From: Paroedura picta
Lineage: Eukaryota > Chordata > Lepidosauria > Squamata > Gekkonidae
Assembly (NCBI RefSeq): GCF_049243985.1
Contig: NC_135386.1
Coordinates: 17,824,202-17,888,201, forward strand
Length of the DNA stretch: 64,000 nt
Direction: 5' to 3'
Below, piece by piece: positions 26,701 through 34,800 of the stretch. Both the position numbers and the translations under genes were made by a program. The notes beneath the pieces were generated by a model. The model saw only the letters and a program-made list of their open reading frames with translations. It had not been told where the DNA came from and searched no databases. Every line of letters begins with the position of its first letter. Position 1 is the first letter of the stretch.

Positions 26701-27582
26701 TTTTGGACATGTGCTGATGTCTCTTGATCATTGCACACATTCTTATCTGCATGGTCACATTTTGTTTAAATGTCAAGGACAGATTTATGGTTGCCTGTGG
26801 CGTTACCAAAAATAAACTCTTTGTTAGAAAGGAAATAAGTTTGCAGAAATAGTTCCTTAAACACCCATTTTGGATCCAAATGTTTTGTGCTCATTCAACG
26901 TTTTAATTGTGTATTTAAACTTTGGTCTGAATGACTGCAGATAACAGTTTAATTTCACAAAGAACAAAGCTAGTGGGGTTTCCCTTAATACTTCCCTGCA
27001 ACAGGTATGGAATAAAAGGAGCCGCCTACCTGAAAAACAAGGAAGGCTTGGTCCTCTCTTGCCAAAGCGACGAGAGCTGCAGCTGGAAACCGGGGTCCCT
27101 TCAGCGGTTTCCCGACAAGATCACCTCCGTTCCTGCAGCTGGAGAGCCCGTCACCCTGAAACTCTTTGACCATGTGACGGTAAGTGACAGATCTGTCTGT
27201 GAAACGTCATTAAAAAAAGGAGGCAAAAAATGGAAACATTTCTTTCTCTCTCCCTCTTCCCGCCCGGCCCCAGGTACAAATATCTGTACAGAGTTCCCGG
27301 TGCCATGCTGTTACTATCCGGCTTCAGATCACCAGCTGCAAGCCTTACAAAACATCACAAATGGAGCTGGCTCAGAATCACCACGTCTCCAAAACGGATT
27401 TGGTAAGGGAAGTAACGAAGACCGCAGAGGAAGCTCAGCTCGCGCAGGACAAGGCCCAAGCCAAGCCCCTGGAGGAAGAATACAAGCAGTACCGACAGTC
27501 AGAGGGTGTGAGCCTCTACCGCTTACTGGAGGAAATCAAGGATCTGGCTTTATTGGATGTATCGGCAGACAGTGGAGCATGA
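11590..27582 (+). CDS. DIS3L: DIS3-like exonuclease 1, complete gene in 17 coding exons
   Basis: The product is the processive 3'-5' exoribonuclease of the cytoplasmic RNA exosome, acting in mRNA turnover. The 17 exons keep phase throughout and sum to 3156 nt, 1051 residues plus stop; human DIS3L has 1054. Order: degenerate PIN-like region (about residues 1-185), cold-shock/OB folds (about 240-440), RNB catalytic domain (about 465-820), S1 domain and a short C-terminal tail. The RNB active-site acidic cluster lies in exon 10 at D475, D481, D483 and D484. The PIN part is known in this family to lack endonuclease activity. The start at 11590 is chosen because [16 protein letters not shown] matches the human N-terminus and lies inside a CpG island. 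Introns hold many SINEs and MITEs. TIPIN converges from the other side. No disabling change was seen, so the gene looks intact. The identification rests on recalled human protein sequence. Confidence 0.97.
12068..12179. mobile_element. Palindromic hAT MITE
   Basis: Termini CAGGGGTAGTCAAACTGC and its mirror; 8-bp duplication CTGTAGAC on both sides (12060-12067, 12180-12187). Confidence 0.92.
12245..12452 (-). mobile_element. tRNA-derived SINE fragment
   Basis: Shares CAACAGGCACCCTGTGAGTT and the CCCAAGGTC / CAGCTGATTGCA landmarks with the copy at 7157. Confidence 0.65.
12775..12990 (-). mobile_element. MIR-like SINE
   Basis: Minus-strand landmarks: TCCTGCCATTCTCC, CTCTGCGAGGTAGGTCAGG, and CAAGGTCACCCATC before an inverted tRNA-like head. 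Confidence 0.6.
13600..13830 (+). mobile_element. tRNA-derived SINE
   Basis: Plus copy: GGTTTGATTCCCCACCCCTC, CTCACAGGGTGTCTGTTG and a tail close to GGGTATAAAAACCCA. Confidence 0.7.
13885..14021 (+). mobile_element. 5S rRNA-derived SINE
   Basis: CAGATCTCAGAAGCGAAGCC then CCCTGGCTAG and GTATGGGAGACC follow the 5S box A - box C order. A MITE with its duplication begins directly after. Confidence 0.75.
14030..14165. mobile_element. Palindromic hAT MITE
   Basis: Complete 136-bp palindrome; duplication CCCTAGAG at 14022-14029 and 14166-14173. Confidence 0.95.
14300..14453 (+). CDS. DIS3L: DIS3L exon 2 (residues 44-95)
   Basis: A TTCTGTTTCAG acceptor precedes [20 protein letters not shown], nearly identical to human. 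The donor is GTATCT and phase changes from 1 to 2. This is part of the degenerate PIN-like domain. Confidence 0.95.
15757..15975 (-). mobile_element. Dispersed repeat, CTCCAGG/GGTTGCCA family
   Basis: Contains TTTCTCCAGGAGAACCGATT and GTCTGGGGATGAGCTGTAAT, shared with three other copies in the window. The class was not determined. Confidence 0.55.
15997..16138. mobile_element. Palindromic hAT MITE
   Basis: 142-bp palindrome; duplication GTCTAGAC / GTCTAGAT (one mismatch). Confidence 0.93.
16440..16560. mobile_element. Foldback MITE fragment (TTAAAGGTGC family)
   Basis: CAACTTAAAAGACCAACAAA on the left is matched by TTTAAGGTGCTACTGGATTC on the right. Confidence 0.55.
16783..16911 (+). CDS. 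DIS3L: DIS3L exon 3 (residues 95-138)
   Basis: Encodes [19 protein letters not shown], then [13 protein letters not shown] as in human. The acceptor is CCCAG and the donor GTACGA. A 5S-derived SINE follows within about 80 nt. Confidence 0.95.
16990..17115 (-). mobile_element. 5S rRNA-derived SINE
   Basis: The reverse complement contains CAGAAGCTAAGCAGGGTCAT and a 5S-like stretch. Confidence 0.7.
17188..17324. mobile_element. Palindromic hAT MITE
   Basis: 137-bp palindrome; exact duplication CAATAGAT at both ends (17180-17187, 17325-17332). Confidence 0.95.
17385..17520 (-). mobile_element. 5S rRNA-derived SINE
   Basis: The reverse complement carries CTTGGAAGCTAAGCAGGGTG, close to 5S box A. 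Confidence 0.7.
17663..17798 (+). CDS. DIS3L: DIS3L exon 4 (residues 138-183)
   Basis: Encodes [20 protein letters not shown] and ends [13 protein letters not shown], where human has VFVITFK. It closes the PIN-like region in phase 0. Confidence 0.95.
17969..18145 (+). CDS. DIS3L: DIS3L exon 5 (residues 184-242)
   Basis: Exactly 59 codons, [20 protein letters not shown] through GIKSGRYIQ. The acceptor is CCGCACAG and the donor GTGATG. Confidence 0.96.
18277..18868 (-). mobile_element. Cluster of tRNA-derived SINE copies
   Basis: At least two, probably three, consecutive minus copies: AAGAAGAGTTGGCTTTTATA at the start and GGCACCCTGTG-type landmarks repeated near 18370, 18602 and 18720. Confidence 0.7.
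19455..19533 (+). CDS. DIS3L: DIS3L exon 6 (residues 243-269)
   Basis: Encodes [20 protein letters not shown] at the entry to the first cold-shock domain. The acceptor is GCCACAG, the donor GTGAGG, and it ends in phase 1. Confidence 0.95.
19640..19860 (+). mobile_element. tRNA-Ala-like SINE, two partial copies
   Basis: CAATGGCAGAGCTTGGC... and CTCAGTGGCTCAGTCTCTGC heads, each followed by a box-B-like GGTTGAGTCC or AGTTCAATCC and GGACCAGGCAGGAGGGGATG. Confidence 0.6.
19868..20010 (-). mobile_element. CR1 LINE 3' end
   Basis: CATAGAATCAGAATTGGAAG then GGGCCATCTAGTCCAACCCC, the classic CR1 3' terminus. Confidence 0.8.
20472..20651 (+). CDS. DIS3L: DIS3L exon 7 (residues 269-329)
   Basis: Encodes [20 protein letters not shown] and [11 protein letters not shown], the cold-shock domain. 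Ends PVPTG with a GTAAGG donor. Confidence 0.95.
20852..21021 (+). CDS. DIS3L: DIS3L exon 8 (residues 329-385)
   Basis: Encodes [18 protein letters not shown] and [20 protein letters not shown], almost identical to human. Donor GTAAAG, phase 0. Confidence 0.96.
21104..21265 (+). CDS. DIS3L: DIS3L exon 9 (residues 386-439)
   Basis: 54 codons covering [20 protein letters not shown] and [20 protein letters not shown]. The acceptor CTTTCCTGCAG is strong. Confidence 0.96.
21778..22025 (+). CDS. DIS3L: DIS3L exon 10, RNB active site (residues 440-522)
   Basis: Encodes [19 protein letters not shown] with the four aspartates (D475, D481, D483, D484) that bind catalytic magnesium in RNase II/R enzymes. 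All are present, so exonuclease activity is expected. Confidence 0.97.
22201..22465 (-). mobile_element. CR1 LINE fragment
   Basis: Minus-strand translation [20 protein letters not shown] and [20 protein letters not shown] is the CR1 reverse transcriptase C-terminus with its 3' end at 22201. Confidence 0.85.
22566..23440. other. AT-rich DIS3L intron 10 segment, nothing recognised
   Basis: Roughly 870 nt without a recognised repeat, RNA gene or exon-like frame; it ends at the exon 11 acceptor. Confidence 0.5.
23442..23534 (+). CDS. DIS3L: DIS3L exon 11 (residues 522-553)
   Basis: Encodes [20 protein letters not shown] followed by [10 protein letters not shown]. It is preceded by an AT-rich intron and a CCATTCTTAG acceptor; the donor is GTGAGT. 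Confidence 0.95.
23725..23840 (-). mobile_element. 5S-derived SINE, decayed
   Basis: GTGGCTGGCCATAGCCTGCC and GATGACCCCGCTTACTTCTG resemble the minus copies at 16990 and 24760. Confidence 0.45.
24056..24589 (+). CDS. DIS3L: DIS3L exon 12, large RNB exon (residues 553-731)
   Basis: The longest coding exon (534 nt). It encodes [20 protein letters not shown] and [19 protein letters not shown]. Third positions are clearly more GC-rich than the flanking introns. The GTAAGT donor splits a CAG codon, giving Gln where human has Arg. Confidence 0.96.
24760..24870 (-). mobile_element. 5S-derived SINE fragment
   Basis: TTTGCCATTGCCTGTCTCCG plus GGGCTGACCCTGCTTCGTTC match the family's minus orientation. 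Confidence 0.6.
25001..25155 (+). CDS. DIS3L: DIS3L exon 13 (residues 731-783)
   Basis: Encodes [20 protein letters not shown] and [20 protein letters not shown]. The donor GTACCA ends the exon in phase 1 at the tyrosine-glycine junction. Confidence 0.95.
25578..25756 (+). CDS. DIS3L: DIS3L exon 14 (residues 783-842)
   Basis: Encodes [20 protein letters not shown], the conserved RNB-domain segment containing [12 protein letters not shown]. Ends HINNRNR in phase 0. Confidence 0.95.
25845..26104 (+). mobile_element. tRNA-derived SINE
   Basis: AGCATGGCGCAGTGATTAAA head, CAGGTTTGAATCCCACCACT box B, and a GGTATAAAAACCCAACACTT tail. Confidence 0.78.
26368..26513 (+). CDS. DIS3L: DIS3L exon 15 (residues 843-891)
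   Basis: Encodes [20 protein letters not shown] and [17 protein letters not shown], the start of the S1-like domain. Donor GTAAGT. Confidence 0.95.
27005..27179 (+). CDS. DIS3L: DIS3L exon 16 (residues 891-949)
   Basis: Encodes [19 protein letters not shown] and ends LFDHVT, as human does. The acceptor is CCCTGCAACAG and the donor GTAAGT. Confidence 0.95.
27274..27582 (+). CDS. DIS3L: DIS3L exon 17 and stop (residues 950-1051)
   Basis: Terminal coding exon of 103 codons including TGA at 27580-27582. Human-like [13 protein letters not shown] and [14 protein letters not shown] close the protein. Confidence 0.95.
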   Translation, partial: VQISVQSSRCHAVTIRLQITSCKPYKTSQMELAQNHHVSKTDLVREVTKTAEEAQLAQDKAQAKPLEEEYKQYRQSEGVSLYRLLEEIKDLALLDVSADSGA

Positions 27583-27659
27583 AATGCCTATCCAGTTGTT
27601 TTATTGGACTCTCCAGCTGGCCTTTTGGATTAGAACTAACAGTGTGTGTGGATATTTTC

Positions 27660-27665
27660 ATTAAA
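27660..27665 (+). terminator. DIS3L: Possible DIS3L polyadenylation signal
   Basis: ATTAAA lies 78 nt after the stop codon in an AT-rich 3' region. It is the closest recognised hexamer variant. A longer 3' UTR using a later signal cannot be excluded. Confidence 0.4.
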
Positions 27666-28270
27666 GACATTATAGTCAACAGTGCTTACCTGGGCCCTGT
27701 AGAATCAATCATTCACTACTGATAAGGACAGCATTCGCATTGCTATTTTAGCAATTATTTATAACTAGAAATTGACTGCAGGAACTGCCTACTATTTTTA
27801 AGTAACTCAGGGAACGTGTCTCAGTCACTGATGGTGGTGTTATTCCGCTGGCTTGAGCCATTCTTAAAAATCTGCCATCTCTACCACACCAGACTATTTA
27901 TACCCATGTCTGTTTTACTGATCTGTTAAAAACTAATTACAACAGCTTACTGTAGTATTCCACACTGAGCGTTCAAGTGGCTTTTAACCTCATCGGGTTT
28001 GTTTCTCTAATTAAATCAGACAAAAATCCTGGTAAGTTTTTTGGGGGGAAATCACTTTTACAGAGAAAGTATTACCATGACGTTTGGACCTTTTTTCAGT
28101 GTCTGAGTTCTGGTGTTACAGCTGAAAGAGGAGGGCGTAAGGAAAGACGTTATTTAGATCAACTTAGTCTTTGCTTGCAAAAAGTGACTTTGGTTTTCTT
28201 CTGCTGAATGCCGTATTGCCTTGGGCACTGCACAATGGTTGACTTTCCTCTCAGAAGGTTATTTCCAAGA

Positions 28271-28276
28271 TTTATT
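28271..28276 (-). terminator. TIPIN: Likely TIPIN polyadenylation signal
   Basis: AATAAA on the minus strand, about 420 nt after the TIPIN stop. It predicts a TIPIN 3' end near 28250, about 600 nt from the DIS3L signal on the opposite strand. Confidence 0.5.
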
Positions 28277-28696
28277 AGTCACTAGTACAAAATAAGAACA
28301 GTGCCATACAAATTTCTCAACAATGCCAACCATGTTTTTCCTTTTTTAAAATATCCATCCTACGGGTTCTCCTACATGGCCATGAACATTATGACCATGT
28401 TGCTTTCTAGCCAAGAGAAATCAGGAATGTTCCTCCCACCTTACCAGTTCCAAGTTACAGCCCTAAAATTGTAAAAACTGTATAGTTTCTGAGGTCCGGT
28501 GGGCAAGAGGGGCACCGCCTTTCAAAATCTCTTTGCCCGCTAGCAAAATGGCCAAAGCGGGAGCACCCAAAGTTGACCCGGTAAGAAGTCCATGCTAGAA
28601 CCCCGGAACTTCTCAATCGCAAGGAACAGAGGACTTTGCTCCCATGCCTTAAAAGTGAGACAGGTCCTTAAGCCCTTAAGCCCAAACCGTAGGAGG

Positions 28697-28842
28697 TCAT
28701 TTCTCATCTTCTTCATGTCCACACTGCATCTCGCTCTCAGGAGCTTGAAGAGGCGAGCCTTCTGCTTCTGCTACAATCAGGTCACCCTGTTCCTGAGTGG
28801 GGATGTCGTCACTTTCTTCCTTCGGCTGGGTTGCAGGCAGCT
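28697..28842 (-). CDS. TIPIN: TIPIN last coding exon and stop (residues 228-275)
   Basis: A TTTTGCTTCTAATAG acceptor gives an open frame in the required phase: [20 protein letters not shown] onward to CGHEEDEK and TGA at 28699-28697. Acidic composition suits a TIPIN C-terminus, but no residue-level match to human is recalled. Confidence 0.72.
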
Positions 28843-31800
28843 CTATTAGAAGCAAAAGATATTGACGGGGCGATAAGAAGCCTTGTAACGCCGTAAAGAT
28901 TTTAGATTTTATTCTAGCACATGCTTTTGTGGACTGGAGTCCACTTCATAAGAGACAACACAGCAGGCTCCCCATTAGGAGGACATTTATACAGGAGTTC
29001 TGCAAAGTCCCTATTGTTGTATTAATTCCCTCTCTGTGTGACTTAATTGCTTTCCTGGCCAGTCAATACCTTTAATTCTGGGAAAAGAGAGCGCGAAGCA
29101 ATCAATTCCTTACCGCTGAAGAAAGGCAAACAGTTTTCACTGAGGCAAGATTCAAAATTGCCACAGAGATTTAAGGAGGACAAAATAAAAGATTCTGGAG
29201 TCGGGGAAAGCACAGCTGGGTTAAAAAGCCACTATAATCTTCCAAGAAACATCTCTCATAATATGCTGGTTGCATATCCATTTTAATTATTAATGACTTG
29301 CTCATTATTCTCTATTTATCACTAGAAGGGTTGTGCAAGTCCATCATCAAAAGCACAGAATGGATCTTAAATTCAGTTATGCTCCTCTCAGCTCTCTCCG
29401 TGGGGTTTCCTACATCAGCTGAGAAGGTGGGGGTGGGAATCTGTGTTCTGCTAGATTTCTTTTGTTTGAAGAAGAGAGCTTTGAGCAGATTTCAGACCTG
29501 CACTTAATGCAACAGTGAGTTGGGGGGGGGGGTCTCCCAACATGGCACCTGCCTCCCCATCAGGAAAGTGGGTAAGGCCCTTGGTGTGATGGGGCTTGCG
29601 GCTGGCAGGTGGCTCCCATCTCAAAACAGCTGCAGCTACAGTAGCAGGTAAGCTGTGAGCCTGGCTGAGGTGCAGGCCTCATGATAAGGGTGGAAGGAAA
29701 TGGGACTCTTTTGGTTGAGGGCGACTGACTGAATGTGGCTGTGGGAAGCCACAGAGTGTGTACCACTGGCTTAATAGGGTACCACTATTCCCTTGTACAA
29801 ATCAATAATCAGTTAAACATGTTGTCTGGTCTTTGACCTTATTTTTAAGCTACCCTGGGCTAAAGGGCGCTTTGGAAGAGTGGGTAACTATTTGAAGACC
29901 ATTAGTTACAGGGCAGCAACCTATTTTGCTGTATGATCTTGCAGTTTTTGAAGAAGAATTTTATATCCTGCATTTCTCTACCAGGAAGAGTCTCAAAGCG
30001 GCTGACAATCACCTTCCCTTCCTCTCCCCACAACAGGCATAAAATCATAACAATGTCACAACCTTTCTCCCAAGGAAGAAATTTGTATGTTGACTCAGGA
30101 AGGGTAGGGCTGAGCCACAAGTTCGGTCCAGCCCAGCCCTGCCCTGAACATACTTTCTCCACCCACAGAAGCACAGGCTGTTTACAGGAGTGTAAAGGTA
30201 CCCTTTTACTGCCGTGCAAATTTCCAAAACCTAACTCTAGCAAGAGGTTTGCCACAAGTCACCAAAGCAGCAGGATGACAGATGTACATTATTATTTTAG
30301 AACTAATAATTTTAGAGTCCAGTGGCACCCTTGAGACCAACAAAGTTTGATTCAAGGTATGAGCTTCCATGTGCACGCCCACTTCCTCAGACACAATGTC
30401 ATGGAATTGAAGTAATCAATTCATGCTTGTAGGCAGAGGGTAAATTCGCATGCAGCATGATGAAGATGGTTAACTGATTCCAAAGATAAATAGGAAAAAA
30501 ACAGAAATTTGGATTTGTTTGCACTGAGATTGAATTGCATGGGAAACATCTTGGGGTCAATAAATATGTCCACATTAAGAGAATACTGGGCAAATAGATA
30601 GCCAATTGCTGCCGGCAGTTAGCTAAGATCTTGCTCTTCGGGCCCCTGCCTGTCCTCTCAAGCAGGGAAGCATCTTGGAGCATCATCTTCTTTGACATAG
30701 AGCAGGGGTAGTCAAACTGCGTCCCTCCAGATGTCCATGGACTACAATTCCCAGAAGCCCCTGCCAGCGAATGCAGGCAGATACCATTCCAAGCCGTATG
30801 CCAAAATACAATCCCATCTCAGAGAGGAGCCATGCACACCCTTCAGAACTTACGGTTTCCTTCTTGCAACTGACTGTTAAGCTGCCGTTTTGCTTGTCTC
30901 CTTTCAAGCGCCATCTGTTTGTTCCTTTCCATTCTCTGCTGTTGCTCCTCGGTTAGAGTGGCACTTGGAGATGAAGCAATTTCTTCTCTTGCATTCCGGT
31001 TCTCCGGGAAAATATTGCGTTCTTCAGGCGCTGTGTAAAGTCCATCGCCCCCACCATCATCACCTGCGTGGGACACGCAAACTCTTTACTGGTACTTTCC
31101 GGCCAAAACACACACCTCAGCTGGGCTATAGTGACAAGCTGCTTCAGAAAGCAGGCCTCACTCAAGTCATACCGTCCTTTGGGTTTCGCTTGCCTGCTTA
31201 GATCTGGCAAAGTCAACATTCTGTCATTGCACATAATAGGAAAATACGGCTGGAAATGTAGCTTTGTATAAAGATACACAGATATAGTTACTAGATATAG
31301 TTACTAGACTCACAAATCAGGGAGGAACGCAAAGCAAAATCAGGAAGAGTGCACAGCTGCCAGTATCAAAACTGAACTGATGTTTGGAACCATCGCACAG
31401 AAAATCTGATAACTAGACAGATGCTGTCGGCAGGAACCATCTCTTTAATGTATGTGGCTGCAAGGGAGGGATGCACTGTACTGCTAACAGATGCAACCTG
31501 TGTTCATTGCAGCCACGTTTATCTAGTTCTAACATTCAAGTTGGGCAGAAAGGAAGGCAAAATCACATCTTTCCTGTCAATTAAAGCTTTAAGCCTTTGA
31601 AATGTTTTTCCACAGTGTGTTGTAGGTAGACTGAATTTTGCAAATGGAGCTGCAGCCCACCCCAAAAGAGAGAGGAAGGTTTATTTCTTATGAATATGTA
31701 ACCAGGGCAGTTTACCTGATATTTGGGAGCTTGGTCTCCATGATGCAAGATGCATTCTGTGTGAACCCATTTGTAGCTCAAGGGCAAAGCAGAACCCACA

Positions 31801-34800
31801 TACTCTTGGGTTACGGGTTCCCAACAAATATTTAGAACTGAATGATGGTTCTGGCTGAATATAATACTAGCTGCAATGTATCAGAAGGATATTTGCTCTG
31901 TGGGCGGAGTTTCTGATAGTCCAATTGGCACCTGCTCATTTCTAGTATAACTGAATACAATGCTGCCATTCTGTCAATTTTGATTTGATCCAATAAGGCA
32001 CCCCTGATCTAAAACAAGCATAGGCTAGTTTGGGCTATTCAGGCTGATGTTAAAAAAAAATCTGGCCTTGCAGGCCCCAGGGATTCTAAGTGAGGGGAAA
32101 AACAGGGACAAAGCAAGACTGCAGCCTCAATGTGGCCATTCTTTCAAGAGTGCATCAATGTTCAAATATTAACTATAGGAAAGGACGCAGTGCAGACATG
32201 CGCAGTAGGCTAATCCTCAGAGCGAACAGCAGAAAAAAACACATGCCTTCATTGCCTGTGAAGTCTTCATGCAGAATGGGCAGGTCAAGGCGAATTCGCT
32301 TCAAGCATGTCTAGAAAGGAGAAAATGTTTGGTTTGTTATTACTATTAGTTGAAATTATTGACCACCAGGCCCGGGCCAAGCCAGCTGATGACAGTTTAT
32401 AATAAAACCCCAATAAAACCACAGAAATTCCCAAGCGGTATAACCCATCTTACTCACTCCCCCCCCCTCCCTAGTCTGACACCCCTGCACCAGCCCGCCT
32501 TGGGAGGAGGGGGGGGCACTTCCTAAGGAGGGACCCTCGACTTCCACAACCCAGCCTCAACCGAATGCCCAGTGGAAGAGCTCTGGCTTGCAGGCCCCGT
32601 GGAACTGTGAAAGCTCCGTCAGCAGCATCTCCACCCGATCGTATTTCGGCTTTCCATTAAGCATTGTGTTTTCTCAGAATGGAAGCTGTTAACACTCACT
32701 TGAACTTCTTTTTTATTTCCCAGGCATTCGACTTTCTCCACAAAATCTTCAAAGTGCAGCTTAGGGAACAGTCTGTGAGCCCAGTGCTCCATGTGCTTGA
32801 TAAGCAACTTCAGGTCCGCTGCCTGAGCGGAAGAACACGGTACTGTTAAAACTGCCAGTTCAGCAAAACGCTGGGCACACCCACGGCTCAGAAAGGTCTG
32901 GGCTATTCAGTGAGCCTTAAAACATTTTAATAGTTTTAGGATTGCCTCGCTGAGCTGTAAGAGGGAAGCTACAGGAAAAATAAATAAATACAGATGGAAA
33001 GCACTTTCACAGGGACACTGGCGGGAAGCAAAAAACTTGCAAGAGCAAGCAGTCTAATATATCACTGTCCAGATCCTAACTGCTCTGCTGTTAAACGGAA
33101 CCCGGGTGTTCAACTGGCACCTTTATGGCAGGGAAGCACTGCCTTCTCAGACAACTATATTTTGTGGCTGAGCAGGGCGGGGGGAGGGAGGGAGAGGAAA
33201 TGGCACAGCAGGATGAGGCACTGCATGGAATGTGACTGTCAAGTGCCTGCAACTTCCCTCCCCAATTCTATATGCTTTAAAAAAGTCTTTAATGTTCTTT
33301 GACAAAGGCTCACTCCAGCACTCATCGCTCTTCCTTCAAACATACCACACCTTGAGTTCCACCTTTCTCGTTCCTGAAAGAGTATGCGTTTATTTTAAAA
33401 AGTCAAATTAGGGATCCCCTTCTGTATTCCTTAGGCCTTGCAACAGGATTACTTCCCCCCAACCCTCAATATAAACATACATGCTGCTAGAATCCCTGCC
33501 TGAAGAAACTTTGGGGTGTATGAACATAACGATTTCTCCAAGGCTGAAACAAACTGCTTCCCTTGCCTCAGCTTTCTCCGTGTCAGTCTGACTCTGTGTG
33601 TAAGCAGCGGACGTACGCTGACTCCAGCATGGGGCCTCCAAGGCACGTGATTAAGCAGAGGTAGATGGCCACAGCTTTCTTTATAAACTGATACTAAAGT
33701 TAAAACAACTCAACGTATGTAGCCAAGTACTGCCAGCATCAGAAGAGTTGTGAGTCACGACCACACACACAACATGTGAGAGCCTCCCACAGCTTCCTTC
33801 CACTGCTAGAAGACTTTCAGCACCAATATTTAGACCCACAGAACACAGGAGAGGTACACAATGGATGCAAAGATCAAGAGAATACTTCCAAGCAGGGCTT
33901 ACCTCATGACCTTTGCCTTTGAATTTTATATTATCAAACATATTCCGCAGAGCTGGAAGTCCCCGCTCTGAAATTAATCTGCAAATGACAGAAGCGCCTT
34001 GAATAATTTCCACTAGCATATATTCCTTCCAATATCCAAAAAAACAACATGTAAATATATCTCTCTGTCTCAATACAGCCCCTCAATACACAAATGGCAC
34101 TTTCACATGCACTGAATAACATTTAGGCTGCAGACCAATGACGGAGGTGCCTCCTGCAGTCTAAATCCAGACCTATCATGCAGCCCACTGCCCCAAACTC
34201 ATGGTTTCCTCCTTCCCAGTTGCTGCAGTTGTACATGTTTCTAAGTTATGTTGATCTTGCCTACAAACTGATGGTTTGTTCTATTGACTGTTATGTTCTA
34301 TTACCAATTTTTAAAAGTCGTTTAATGTACATTCTCCTTTATTAGATCTATGTACACCGCCCCAGGATGTCATAATGAGGGGCAGTATATAAGTTGAATA
34401 AATAAATACTTTCAATGCATTTTTTCTGATAGTTTGCAAGTAGGTTTTGCCATTTCACCCGGTAAATTACAGTTTGCAGAGTACAAGGAACGTAGAGTGC
34501 ATCATTCCCTGTATGTGAAAGAGACCCCAAACAGAGCCCTCTTAACTTCCTATGATTGGGGACAGGCAACCCCTTCCTCCTCTTTAGAAAGGAACTGCTG
34601 CTGCTCACAACTACCTAGCTTCCACATCACAAGCCAGAAAATATGTCTGTGGTTGCTAGGATACTCTTAATTGGTTGCTAGTCCTGTAGCTCTTTAAATC
34701 TGGTCCAGATGACCATCCCCAGGTTGTTGACTGAACACACAGGGAAGGTGAGGGAGCAGGAGCTTGCTGCCTCACCTCCACATCTTCACCTGGATGTCTC

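Noticed and set aside
26931-27722. 263-codon continuous frame over DIS3L exons 16-17
   Set aside because: It is in frame only with exon 16 and reads through the intron; the spliced exon 17 frame (27274-27582) matches DIS3L.
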